The notes under the pieces: model-generated
Databases searched by the model: none
What the model was told of the DNA's origin: nothing
What the model saw: the letters and a program-made list of their open reading frames with translations, nothing else
Part shown: piece by piece, positions 33,304 to 41,204 of the stretch
Position numbering within the stretch: the stretch's first letter is position 1
How the letters are laid out: each line of letters starts with the position of its first letter
Made by a program: the position numbers and the translations under genes
Source of the DNA: Amycolatopsis sp. QT-25
Lineage (GTDB): Bacteria > Actinomycetota > Actinomycetes > Mycobacteriales > Pseudonocardiaceae
Direction: 5' to 3'
Assembly: GCF_029369745.1 (NCBI RefSeq)
Contig: NZ_CP120210.1
Location: 7,378,001 to 7,442,000 of the forward strand
DNA: 64,000 bases

Positions 33304-33417
33304 GAAGTTCCTTACACGAAGTAGTCAGGACACAAGCCCTGAAGCTTAGGGCAACCGTCCCGCCCGATCACAGCGGGTGAAAAATCTAGGTGGCTCGCGG
33401 CCGATCCGTGGCGGACA

Positions 33418-33891
33418 ATGCCCGGCATGGTGACCTCAGGGGACAACGGGTTCAGCCCGGCCGCACGACGGCAGCTGGAGAAGGAACTCGCCGATCTGCG
33501 TGCGCAGCGCGACGCGATGGCGCCGCTCGTCGGCGAGCAGGAACGAACCGGCGACGCCGCCGACCAGGCGGAGGTGCTGGACCGCGCGGAGGCGGCCGCC
33601 TACCTCGACCGGCGCATCGCCGACGTCGCGGCGAAGCTCGAACACGGCGGCCGCGACAGCAAGGGCCTGCTTCCCGACGGCACCACCGTCACCCTCAGGT
33701 TCTCCGACGGCGACGAAGACGAACTCCACATCGTCACGATCCCGGGCGAGGACGCCGACGCCTCCACGGTCACTTCGGACAGCCCGCTCGGCCTGGCGCT
33801 CGTGGGCGCCAAGGAGGGCGACGAGATCAAGTACCGGACGCCGCGCGGCGAAACCAGCGCCACCGTCGTCACCCTGAAGCCGCCCGCCTGA
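33418..33891 (+). CDS. GreA/GreB-family RNA polymerase-binding factor
   Basis: 157 residues from ATG 33418; ATG 33427 or GTG 33430 are equally possible. The N-terminal coiled coil (residues 12-75, RRQLEKELADLRAQRDAM) is followed by a C-terminal FKBP-like Gre domain ending SPLGLALVGAKEGDEIKYRTPRG, the classical GreA signature. The tip of the coil keeps acidic residues (GDAADQAEV), but differs from the canonical ENAEYHAAKE of GreA, so transcript-cleavage activity is uncertain. The M. tuberculosis homologue type Rv3788 has been reported to inhibit RNA polymerase through the secondary channel; I suggest that type but cannot prove it. Confidence 0.8.
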   Translation: MPGMVTSGDNGFSPAARRQLEKELADLRAQRDAMAPLVGEQERTGDAADQAEVLDRAEAAAYLDRRIADVAAKLEHGGRDSKGLLPDGTTVTLRFSDGDEDELHIVTIPGEDADASTVTSDSPLGLALVGAKEGDEIKYRTPRGETSATVVTLKPPA

Positions 33892-33903
33892 CCTCGGTCC
33901 AGG

Positions 33904-33953
33904 TGGTCGTGAGCGGCGATTCGGGTGCGGACCCGAATCGCCACTCACGACCA
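33904..33953. terminator. Hairpin between GreA-like and PstS-like genes
   Basis: Two 23-bp arms, the left beginning TGGTCGTGAGCGGCGATTCG and the right ending CACTCACGACCA, with one mismatch and a four-base GCGG loop. It lies between converging stops. Confidence 0.8.
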
Positions 33954-33979
33954 GCGTGCCCGACCCGCCACCGCCGCCT

Positions 33980-35512
33980 TCACGCGCCCGGACGGCACAG
34001 CACCGGGTTCGCCAGTTCGGCGCACGGCCGGTGCCCGTGGGAGCGCACGATGTCCTTGCCGACCTGATTGGTCAGGTACCGCAGGAAGCTCGCGACGAGC
34101 GAGTCCGCCTTCGGCTCGCCGAAGGTGTACGCGTACTCGGTCTCCCAAAACGGGTACGCCGCGTGGATCGCGCCCTCCAGGGTCGCCTGGTGGCCGTCTA
34201 TGCGCACCGGCAGCACGTCTTCGCGTTTCGTGGCGGCGCCGAGTTCGCTGTAGCCGAGCGCCCCCGGCACGCGTGACACCGCGTCGAGGACGTCGTTCGT
34301 GGACGGCTTCGCGCAGCGCACCACGCCCGGCTGGGCACCCGGCGCCAGTTTGAGGCAGTCGTCGGAGTTGTCGCCGGGTTCCCGCTTGCCCGCCAGGATC
34401 CGCCCCTCGAACGTCCGCCGCGTGCCGGAGTCGGAATGCCGGTCGACGAGCCGGACCGGCCGGTCCTTGCCGCCGATCTCCTGCCAGTTCGCGATCTTGC
34501 CGTCGTGGACGTCGCGGATCTGCGCGAGCGACAGGTCCTGGACGCCCGCCTCCTTGTTGATCACGAGCGTGAACAGCGAGAACGCGACCGGACGCGGAAG
34601 CAGTCGCGGGAAGCCCTCGCCCTTCGCGCCGTCGGAGAACGCCAGCGTGCCGTCGTTCCCGGCCTGGTTCAGGCTGCCGAGCCCTTCCGCACTCCCCCTG
34701 CTGTCGAAGGCGAACGACGCGCCCGGACACGTCTTCGTGTACGAAGCCGCCGCTTCCTTCAGCACCGGCGCGAAAGCCGTCGATCCGGTGATCGTGAGCT
34801 TCCCGGACGCGCAGTCCAGCGGAGGCGGCTTCTCGTCGAAGACCAGCGAGCGGGTCAGCTGGAAGATGCTGACCACGACGAGGAAGAGGATCAGCGCCAT
34901 CACCGAACGCGTCGGCCCGGTGCGGCTCTTCGTCTCGCGGAGGCTGCCGCCCTTGATCTCGCCGACGACCTGGGGTTCGTCGAAATCGTCGGGCGAGCCG
35001 TCGGGAATGCGGTCGAGTACGGCGAGGATCTTGTAATGCGCGCCGCGGTTCAGCGGCACCCTCGGCAGGTCGATCACCCCGGTGGGCCGGTCGGGATTCT
35101 CGTCGCGCGCGCCCCATCCGGAGTCGTCGCCGAAGCATTCGTGCAGATGCCGCGAGCTGAGCTCGGTCACCACCATCCCGGCCACGGTGCGGCCGGGGAA
35201 CTTCACGCGGACGCCGACCCGGTCGTTCTCGTTGACCGCGTAATCGTCGGTGTCGATGTCGGTGGTGCCGCTGTTCTCGATGCGCAGCAGCACGAACGAC
35301 GGGTCGACGAGCCGCTCGCCGTTCTCGTGCTGGAGCTGCGCGAGCGCGTCCGCCGTCGGCGCGAACCCCCGTCCGGACGCCGTCGGGGTGTCCATCTGCA
35401 CGCGGTAGCCGAGCCGTTTGCGGCCGACGAGCACGAACTCCCACAAGAACGCGACGGCCGGGACGGCGATCCCGACCACCGCCAGCAGGACGTCCCAGGG
35501 AAAGCCTTCCAA
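33980..35512 (-). CDS. Membrane-tethered PstS-like substrate-binding protein
   Basis: 510 residues in an unusual layout. Residues 7-27 form a first membrane helix; about 30-205 form a soluble domain I do not recognise; a second helix (SVMALILFLVVVSIFQLT) is near residue 215. The last 270 residues are a PBP-like domain of the phosphate-binding PstS type, with LTITGSTAFAPVLKEAAASYTKTCP at its N-terminus and SLAQIRDVHDGKIANWQEIGG, the region that contacts the ligand in PstS. There is no lipobox and no pstCAB genes nearby. It could be a phosphate or anion sensor rather than a transport component; this is inference. Amycolatopsis and Streptomyces relatives are annotated only as substrate-binding proteins. 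Confidence 0.75.
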   Translation of the reverse strand: MEGFPWDVLLAVVGIAVPAVAFLWEFVLVGRKRLGYRVQMDTPTASGRGFAPTADALAQLQHENGERLVDPSFVLLRIENSGTTDIDTDDYAVNENDRVGVRVKFPGRTVAGMVVTELSSRHLHECFGDDSGWGARDENPDRPTGVIDLPRVPLNRGAHYKILAVLDRIPDGSPDDFDEPQVVGEIKGGSLRETKSRTGPTRSVMALILFLVVVSIFQLTRSLVFDEKPPPLDCASGKLTITGSTAFAPVLKEAAASYTKTCPGASFAFDSRGSAEGLGSLNQAGNDGTLAFSDGAKGEGFPRLLPRPVAFSLFTLVINKEAGVQDLSLAQIRDVHDGKIANWQEIGGKDRPVRLVDRHSDSGTRRTFEGRILAGKREPGDNSDDCLKLAPGAQPGVVRCAKPSTNDVLDAVSRVPGALGYSELGAATKREDVLPVRIDGHQATLEGAIHAAYPFWETEYAYTFGEPKADSLVASFLRYLTNQVGKDIVRSHGHRPCAELANPVLCRPGA

Positions 35513-35584
35513 GACCAGCCTCCAGGTTCGGGAAATCGAACCTAAGGCTCATCCGTGCCGGAGACGGCGGACTTCAGCCAGTGT

Positions 35585-37072
35585 TCACCGGCCGTCCGCG
35601 AAGGCGTAGTCGCCGAGGTCGAAGAACCGGCTCGTCACCATCGTCTCCACCGTGGGCGAGGCGCGGAACGGCACGTCCCCGTTCGCGTCGAAGTAGTAGC
35701 TGTTGGCCCCTGAGCAGCTGTCCTGGAAGAACACCTGGTGCTTGCGCCGCTCCAGCATGCTCCGGAAGTACCGGTCGTTGGCCTCGTTCGTGACCTCCAC
35801 GCGGGTCGCGCCGATCTTGCGGGCGTTGCGCAGGCACCGGACGATGTGCGCGGTCTGCGTCTCGATCAGGTTGAAGTACGAGGAACCGTTGTAGCCGTAG
35901 GGCCCGAGAATGGTGAAAAAGTTCGGGAAACCAGGGACGCTGACGCCCTGATAGGCCTGAAACCGGTTCTCCTGCCAGAACTTCTCCAGGTCGGTACCGC
36001 CGGATCCGCGTACGGTGAAGGCCGGCATGTTGCCCTTCTCGAACACCTTGAACCCGGTCGCCAGCACCAGGACGTCGACCGGATGCTCGGTGCCGTCGAC
36101 GGTGCGCACCCCGGAGCCGGTGATCGCGTCGATGCTCGTGGTCTCCAGCGTGACGTCGTCCCGGTCGAACGTCTGCAGGTATTCGTTGGAGAAGCTCGGC
36201 CGCTTGCAGCCCAGGGCATACCGCGGGGTGAGCTTCTCGCGGATCACGGGATCCTTCACCGCGCGGCGCAGATGCGCGCGCCCGATCCGCTCCCCCGCGC
36301 TCGCGGTCGGCAGGAGCCGGTGGAAATGCGCGGCCAGCGGGAAGGTCACCTCGACGAGTGCCTGGCTGGCCAGCCGGGACACCGGTTTCGCGCCCGGCAG
36401 CCGCCGCAACGCGAGCCGCGCCGTCCGCGGCAGGACGGCGTCGGGTTTGGGCAGACACCAGATCGGCGTGCGCTGGAACACCGTCAGCCGGCCTGCTTCC
36501 GGCGCGATCGACGGAATCACCTGCACGGCCGAGGCCCCGGTCCCGACGACGGCGACACGTTTCCCGCGCAGTTCGACGCCGTGGTCCCAGCGCGCGGTGT
36601 GCATGACCGTGCCCCGGAAGCCGTCGAGCCCGTCGATGTCCGGCGGCTTCGGCTGGGTGAGCACGCCGGTGGCGCCGACGACGAACCGCGCCGTCATCGC
36701 CCAGCCGTCGGCGGTTTCCAGCCGCCACAAGTGCGTTTCGTCGTCGAAGGTCGCCGAGACGACCTTGCTGCCGAGGCGGGTGCGACGGCGGATGTCGTAC
36801 TTGTCGACGCAGTAGTCGGCGTACGCCTTCAGTTCGCGGCCCGGCGCGTAGACCCGCGACCAGCCGGAGATCTGCTCGAACGAGAACTGGTAGCTGAACG
36901 ACGGGATGTCCACGGCGACGCCGGGATAGGTGTTCCAATGCCAGGCACCGCCGACGCCGTCGCCTTCCTCCAGCATCAGGAAGTCGTCGAAGCCGGCTTT
37001 CCGCAACAGGATCGCGGCGCCGATCCCGGAGAACCCGCCGCCGATGATCGCGATCCCGTGGTCCGGCGTCAT
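35585..37072 (-). CDS. Baeyer-Villiger/flavin-containing monooxygenase
   Basis: 495 residues from ATG 37072. The FAD Rossmann motif is GGGFSGIGAA (11-20), and the NADPH motif is VVGTGASAVQVIP (about 175-187). The fingerprint of type I Baeyer-Villiger monooxygenases, FxGxxxHxxxW, is matched by FRGTVMHTARW at residues 152-162. These soluble enzymes insert oxygen next to a ketone using NADPH and O2. The last gene of a minus-strand five-gene operon with a hydrolase and an SDR, resembling mymA (Rv3083) which sits beside lipR and sadH. The physiological substrate is unknown. Confidence 0.92.
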   Translation of the reverse strand: MTPDHGIAIIGGGFSGIGAAILLRKAGFDDFLMLEEGDGVGGAWHWNTYPGVAVDIPSFSYQFSFEQISGWSRVYAPGRELKAYADYCVDKYDIRRRTRLGSKVVSATFDDETHLWRLETADGWAMTARFVVGATGVLTQPKPPDIDGLDGFRGTVMHTARWDHGVELRGKRVAVVGTGASAVQVIPSIAPEAGRLTVFQRTPIWCLPKPDAVLPRTARLALRRLPGAKPVSRLASQALVEVTFPLAAHFHRLLPTASAGERIGRAHLRRAVKDPVIREKLTPRYALGCKRPSFSNEYLQTFDRDDVTLETTSIDAITGSGVRTVDGTEHPVDVLVLATGFKVFEKGNMPAFTVRGSGGTDLEKFWQENRFQAYQGVSVPGFPNFFTILGPYGYNGSSYFNLIETQTAHIVRCLRNARKIGATRVEVTNEANDRYFRSMLERRKHQVFFQDSCSGANSYYFDANGDVPFRASPTVETMVTSRFFDLGDYAFADGR

Positions 37073-37554
37073 GCGGGCAGTCCTTCCTTGGCGAACAGCG
37101 AACCGGCGCCGAGCACGATGACGTCCGCCTGGTGCTCGATACCTTCGGCGGTGCGGATTCCGTGGGGTACGAAGGCGTAGACCGGCCAGGTGACGAGCTT
37201 GCATCCGGGCCGCCGCAGCGCCCCGTAGTAACCGAGACCGGGCGCCGTCCGACGCGACCCGAAGCGGTGGTCGGGGGTCAGCAGCCTGCGGATCCACGGG
37301 TCTTTCACCTGCCGGCGCAGGAAGATCCGGGCGACGGCGATGCCGAGGACGTTCGGCCCGGGGACCGGCATCGGCACCACCCAGTCGGGTTCTTCCTGGA
37401 ACACTTTCACCGCACGCGCGGTGGCCGCCACCTCGGGCACGATCTGCGCCGCGTCACGGCCGGGCGCGACCACGGCGACCCGCTGCCCGGCGAAGTCGCG
37501 CCCGAACCATTCGGTTCCGCGCAGCACCTCGCCCTCGAAGGTTTCCAGTGTCAT
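37069..37554 (-). CDS. Truncated monooxygenase-like protein with broken NADPH motif
   Basis: 161 residues from ATG 37554. It matches only the NADPH-binding and following part of a Baeyer-Villiger/FMO protein, with GQRVAVVAPGRDAAQIVPEVAA aligning to the neighbour's KRVAVVGTGASAVQVIPSIA segment. The glycine motif GxGxxA has become APGRDA. The FAD domain and most of the C-terminus are missing, yet the frame is intact and the C-terminal GIEHQADVIVLGAG is conserved. It overlaps the real monooxygenase start by four bases and the upstream diiron gene stop by four, so it is translated as part of the operon. Either a decaying paralogue or a small partner protein. Confidence 0.7.
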   Translation of the reverse strand: MTLETFEGEVLRGTEWFGRDFAGQRVAVVAPGRDAAQIVPEVAATARAVKVFQEEPDWVVPMPVPGPNVLGIAVARIFLRRQVKDPWIRRLLTPDHRFGSRRTAPGLGYYGALRRPGCKLVTWPVYAFVPHGIRTAEGIEHQADVIVLGAGSLFAKEGLPA

Positions 37555-38480
37555 GACGCGACCGGTTCGTGGGTGATCTCCTCGGTCCACGACTGCGGCT
37601 TTCCCAGCAGCCGCGGGGGGATCAGGCGGGTCAGCTTCACCATCGGGTCGGCGAGCAGCCGGTGGTAGACGTGCGATCGGTCGACGATCATCGCCGCCTG
37701 TGCCTTGAGCACGTGATACGCCGGGATGCGGTTCGTGAACTCGCCGCGGCCGCCGATGGTGGAGAACCGCTTCACGGCGTTGTACAGCTTCTTCTCCGGC
37801 AGGCCCATCGCGACGATGTTGTCCCGCATCTTGTTGATGAGCGGGACGAACACCACGATCAGGCCGAGGACGAGCTGGGGTTTGAGCGAGCCGACGGATT
37901 CGGTGAGCAGCCTGGTCGCGGAGCCGGCGCCGATCAGCTCCAGCACTTCGAAATCGGCCGTGATGTGCCGGGACTCGTCGGAGTTGATGTGCCGGAACAC
38001 CTGATGGCACACCGGGTCGGAGACCTCTTCCAGCAGGAACTTCACCAGTGCGCCGTCCAGCGCGCATTCCAGCAGCGGGATGAGCGTGGCCAATGCCGTC
38101 AGCGGCAACGTGTCGCCGTAGTCGTCGAGGACCTTGATGGCGAGCTTGACGTTGATGTTCGGCTCGGGCATCGAACCGTGCTCGTCGAGCATGCCCCAGC
38201 GTTTCATCAACGCTAGTTCCGCGTTGGCGTGCTTCTGTTCCTCGGCGTGGAAGTAGCGGTAGATCTCCTGGATCACCGGTGTCGGCGCCTTCTTGGCCAG
38301 CGAGGCGAACCCGCGGGCGCCGACGTGCTCGATCCACACGAGGTCGGCCATGAACGGCCGCATCTTGGCGCGGAGTTCGCCGGTCATCGTCTCCGCGCCG
38401 GGCGCGTCCCAGTCGATGTCGGCCAGCGACCACTGCTTGTCCTTGATGGTCCGGAGCAGCGCGTCGAAGTCGTAGGCCAT
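37551..38480 (-). CDS. Ferritin-like diiron protein
   Basis: 309 residues. A four-helix-bundle diiron site can be read: Glu51 (WIEHVGA), Glu81-x-x-His84 (EEQKHANAE), a Glu in LLEC (138) or LLEEVS (151-152), and Glu169-x-x-His172 (DESRHITAD). This matches the ExxH carboxylate pattern of AurF-like N-oxygenases and other ferritin-like oxidases. C-terminal hydrophobic stretches near residues 195-215 could be membrane-associated. Its start overlaps the SDR stop by one base. A diiron hydroxylase or desaturase acting on the same substrate as the monooxygenase is plausible; the electron donor is not apparent. Confidence 0.75.
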   Translation of the reverse strand: MAYDFDALLRTIKDKQWSLADIDWDAPGAETMTGELRAKMRPFMADLVWIEHVGARGFASLAKKAPTPVIQEIYRYFHAEEQKHANAELALMKRWGMLDEHGSMPEPNINVKLAIKVLDDYGDTLPLTALATLIPLLECALDGALVKFLLEEVSDPVCHQVFRHINSDESRHITADFEVLELIGAGSATRLLTESVGSLKPQLVLGLIVVFVPLINKMRDNIVAMGLPEKKLYNAVKRFSTIGGRGEFTNRIPAYHVLKAQAAMIVDRSHVYHRLLADPMVKLTRLIPPRLLGKPQSWTEEITHEPVAS

Positions 38481-39301
38481 CACTTCTCCTTTTCGGCGGG
38501 CAGGAACCGGCCGAGCAGACCGGCGATCCGCGTGTACGGGACGGGCACGAAACGCTTGGCGTGCCAGAGAAGCCGAGCGTCGGGTTGTGGCACCACGTAG
38601 AGGCGGCCGCGATCGTGGGCGTCGAGGGTCGCCCGCGCGACCCGCTCCGGCGAGAACCCGACCAGATCGGAGACCCGCTGCGCGAGGCCACGCGCCGCGG
38701 CGTCGATGAGTTCGCCACCGAAGATGCCGGTACGCACGAAAGTCGGGCACAGCACGGTGACCGTGACACCCGTTCCGGACAGCTCCGCGGCCAGTGTCTC
38801 GGACAGACTGACGACCCCGGCCTTGCTCACGTTGTAGGCGGCCATCCTCGGTGCGGCGGTGAAGCCGGCGGCCGAGGCGACGTTGATGACGCCACCCGCT
38901 TTCGCCGCGCGCATTGCGGGGACGAAGGTGTGACAACCGTGGATCACTCCCCAGAGATTCACCCCGAGGGTGCGCCGCCAATCGGACAGCGGGCTCTCCC
39001 CGACGGGTTTGCCGCCGGCGCCGATCCCGGCGTTGTTGACGACGAGGTCCGGCTCGCGGCCCAGCCAGGAACGCGTCTGGTTCGCGAGCTCGGCGACTTC
39101 GTCCACACTGGACACGTCACAGGCGATGGCGACCGCTTCGCCCTTGTCTTTCGACATCGTCACGGTTTCCTCGGCCGATTCCAGGTCGATGTCCGCGCAA
39201 ACGACCCGGCTGCCACGCCGGACGAGCTCGGTGGCGATCGCCCTGCCGATCCCGCTGCCCGCCCCGGTGACGACGGCGTGCGCTCCGTGGGTCCGTTTCA
39301 C
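38480..39301 (-). CDS. Short-chain dehydrogenase/reductase
   Basis: 273 residues from GTG 39301. The cofactor motif TGAGSGIG and the NNAGIG motif are present; the catalytic Ser is in VASAAG and Tyr-x-x-x-Lys is YNVSK. It is a classical SDR of the SadH/Rv3085 type, probably interconverting an alcohol and a ketone, which would supply or use the Baeyer-Villiger substrate. It overlaps the upstream hydrolase stop by four bases and the diiron gene start by one base. Confidence 0.92.
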   Translation of the reverse strand: MKRTHGAHAVVTGAGSGIGRAIATELVRRGSRVVCADIDLESAEETVTMSKDKGEAVAIACDVSSVDEVAELANQTRSWLGREPDLVVNNAGIGAGGKPVGESPLSDWRRTLGVNLWGVIHGCHTFVPAMRAAKAGGVINVASAAGFTAAPRMAAYNVSKAGVVSLSETLAAELSGTGVTVTVLCPTFVRTGIFGGELIDAAARGLAQRVSDLVGFSPERVARATLDAHDRGRLYVVPQPDARLLWHAKRFVPVPYTRIAGLLGRFLPAEKEK

Positions 39302-40227
39302 CCGGCCACCTTTTCGATCGCTGTCAGGTTCTCGGTCAGGAACCGGCAAGCCCGCTCCATCGCCGGTGCCGCTTCGGGAATGAAGCGGCTCAATGCCTGG
39401 AACACGTGCATCTGGCCGGGGACCACCTCGAGTTCGCAGTCCGCGCCCGCGCGGCGCAGCGCTGCGGAAAGCTCGATCGCGTCCGCGGCGAGCATTTCGA
39501 GGCCGCCCGCCTGGATGATCGTCGGCGGGAAACCCTCGATGTCGTCGAAGGCGAACCTCAGCCGGGCCGACGCGGCGTCGGCGTCCACTGTGTACAGACT
39601 GACCAGCCGCGCGGCCGCGGCGGCGGAGATCATCGGGTCCGGGCTCATGCGTTCTCTTTGGGCGGCCAACGAAAACGTCACGTCGAACAGCGGTGAGAAG
39701 AGGGCCAGCGCGGCAGGTGGGGCTTTCCGTTCCCGGATCAGCTGCGCGGCGAGATCGACCGCGAGATGCCCGCCCGCCGAGTCGCCCGCGACGAGAACGC
39801 GCCGGTACCCCTGGCCGAGGAGCCGTTCGTAGGCCGCGCGAACGTCGTCGGCGGCGCTCGGGAAGCGATGCCGGGGCGCGAGCCGGTACTCGCAGGCGAA
39901 GACGGGCAGCCCGGTGCCGCCGGAAACCCGTGTGGTCAGCCCGCGATGCGTGCGCGCCGAGCAGAGCGCGTAACCGCTGCCGTGGAGGTAGAGGACGACC
40001 GCATCGCCTTCGGTCACTTCAGGACCGCGGACCCACTCACCCCCGATGCCGGGCTCGATGCGGCTTCCCTTCAGCGGCGGCGAAGCCAGCCACAGACTGC
40101 TCGCGAGGAAAGCGCGGGAGAAGGCGATGCCCGCCCGGTTGGCCGGGATCGCGTTGGCGATCGGCCGCACGAAAACGGACGTCAGCGCGGCGGCCACCCG
40201 GGGGCGCAGGCCGTTCTGCGGTCGCAT
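39298..40227 (-). CDS. HSL-type alpha/beta hydrolase (LipR-like esterase)
   Basis: 309 residues. The hormone-sensitive-lipase oxyanion motif appears as LHGSGYALCSARTHRG (HGSG in place of HGGG), the nucleophile is in AGDSAGGHLA, and the His in PGQMHVFQAL; Asp lies in ADAIELS or just before. These enzymes hydrolyse short-chain esters, which are the products of Baeyer-Villiger oxidation, so the operon could carry a ketone to acid plus alcohol. It is the first gene of the five-gene set and is transcribed from the promoter next to the divergent TetR gene. Confidence 0.88.
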   Translation of the reverse strand: MRPQNGLRPRVAAALTSVFVRPIANAIPANRAGIAFSRAFLASSLWLASPPLKGSRIEPGIGGEWVRGPEVTEGDAVVLYLHGSGYALCSARTHRGLTTRVSGGTGLPVFACEYRLAPRHRFPSAADDVRAAYERLLGQGYRRVLVAGDSAGGHLAVDLAAQLIRERKAPPAALALFSPLFDVTFSLAAQRERMSPDPMISAAAAARLVSLYTVDADAASARLRFAFDDIEGFPPTIIQAGGLEMLAADAIELSAALRRAGADCELEVVPGQMHVFQALSRFIPEAAPAMERACRFLTENLTAIEKVAG

Positions 40228-40233
40228 GCCCTC

Positions 40234-40262
40234 AGAATGAATCTGAAGGCACCTGCTGTCAA
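40234..40262 (-). promoter_or_regulatory. Promoter of the monooxygenase operon, probably leaderless
   Basis: On the minus strand TTGACA (40257-40262) is followed after 17 bp by CATTCT (40234-40239). The ATG of the first gene begins at 40227, about seven bases past the -10, so the message would start at or next to the ATG. The divergent TetR gene begins at 40272, so its operator should overlap this promoter. Confidence 0.6.
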
Positions 40263-40271
40263 GATGGACGA

Positions 40272-40910
40272 GTGACCGCGCCCCGCCGCTACAGCGGCAA
40301 AACCGCCGACGAACGCCGCGCCGAACGACGGCTCGCGTTGCTCGGCGCCGCGTTGGACATCTGGCAGGAACAAGGCTGGGCGGCGGTCACCATGCGCGGC
40401 GTCTGCGCGCGGGCGAACCTGACGGACCGGTACTTCTACGAAAGCTTCGCGAACCGCGACGTCCTGCTCGCCACCGCCTGGGAACAGGTGCGCGACGAAA
40501 CCCTGCGCATGGTCCTCGACGCCGTCGCCGCCCGGATCGAGCAACCCGCCCTGGACCAGCTTCGCGCCGCCGTCGACGTCGTCGTGCACCACGTGCGGGA
40601 AGAACCTTCCCGCACGCAGATCCTGTTCGGCGACCACGCGGGCAGCGCCGTGCTGGAGCAGTTGCGGCGGCAGACCGTCCAGGAGACCACCGGCCTGCTG
40701 ATCGAACTCGCCCGGCCACACCTGAAGCCGGACGTGGACGGGCTGGAATTCCGGGTCAACGTCCTGCTGGGCATCGGCGGTTTCGTGGAGATCATGCTCG
40801 CTTGGCGCTCCGGCCTGCTCGACGCGGACGCGGACACGCTCGTCGACCACCTCACGGGAGTGGGCACTTCGCTGTCGCGGATGTTCCTGAAAGGTGACAC
40901 CAACGGGTGA
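40272..40910 (+). CDS. TetR-family regulator of the divergent oxidative operon
   Basis: 212 residues from GTG 40272; the open frame extends upstream only as antisense of the hydrolase gene. The HTH reads RLALLGAALDIWQEQGWAAVTMRGVCARANLTDRYFYESFANRDVLLATAWEQ. The C-terminal domain is of the TetR_C type, with helical segments to residue 205. It starts 44 bp from the first gene of the opposite operon, a geometry that strongly suggests repression of the operon and of itself, relieved by a substrate-like ligand. The analogous mymA operon of M. tuberculosis is instead controlled by the AraC-type VirS. Confidence 0.85.
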   Translation: MTAPRRYSGKTADERRAERRLALLGAALDIWQEQGWAAVTMRGVCARANLTDRYFYESFANRDVLLATAWEQVRDETLRMVLDAVAARIEQPALDQLRAAVDVVVHHVREEPSRTQILFGDHAGSAVLEQLRRQTVQETTGLLIELARPHLKPDVDGLEFRVNVLLGIGGFVEIMLAWRSGLLDADADTLVDHLTGVGTSLSRMFLKGDTNG

Positions 40911-40946
40911 ATTCCGCTCCGGCCGCGCGGACCGCCCCCGCAACGA

Positions 40947-40984
40947 GTCAGGCCCCATCCGGCGTATCCGGATGGGGCCCTGAC
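40947..40984. terminator. Hairpin between tetR-type gene and tRNA-Thr
   Basis: Arms GTCAGGCCCCATCCGG and CCGGATGGGGCCCTGAC, with one bulge and a short central loop, lie between the TetR gene and the 3' end of the tRNA, which starts seven bases further on. It can stop both transcripts. Confidence 0.75.
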
Positions 40985-40990
40985 CTGCGG

Positions 40991-41064
40991 AGCCGCCTAG
41001 GGGAATCGAACCCCTGACCTATTCATTACGAGTGAATCGCTCTGGCCGACTGAGCTAAGGCGGC
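40991..41064 (-). tRNA. tRNA-Thr (anticodon CGU)
   Basis: 74 nt on the minus strand. The acceptor stem GCCGCCT pairs with AGGCGGC, discriminator U; the D arm is AGCTCAGTCGGCCAGAGC, the anticodon arm TTCACTCGTAATGAA has anticodon CGT, and the T arm holds GGTTCGATTCC. CCA is not encoded. It reads the ACG codon. Confidence 0.95.
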
Positions 41065-41204
41065 GGACATCGGGCTCGCACCCGATGACGAAGACCAGTG
41101 TAGCGGAGGGGTTGAACGTCACCTTCCGGGGCCACCGTCGTTAGGGCCTATGACGCCGGTCTCAGTCCCCCAAGATCGGCCCATCCCCACTGGAGGACCT
41201 GTCC

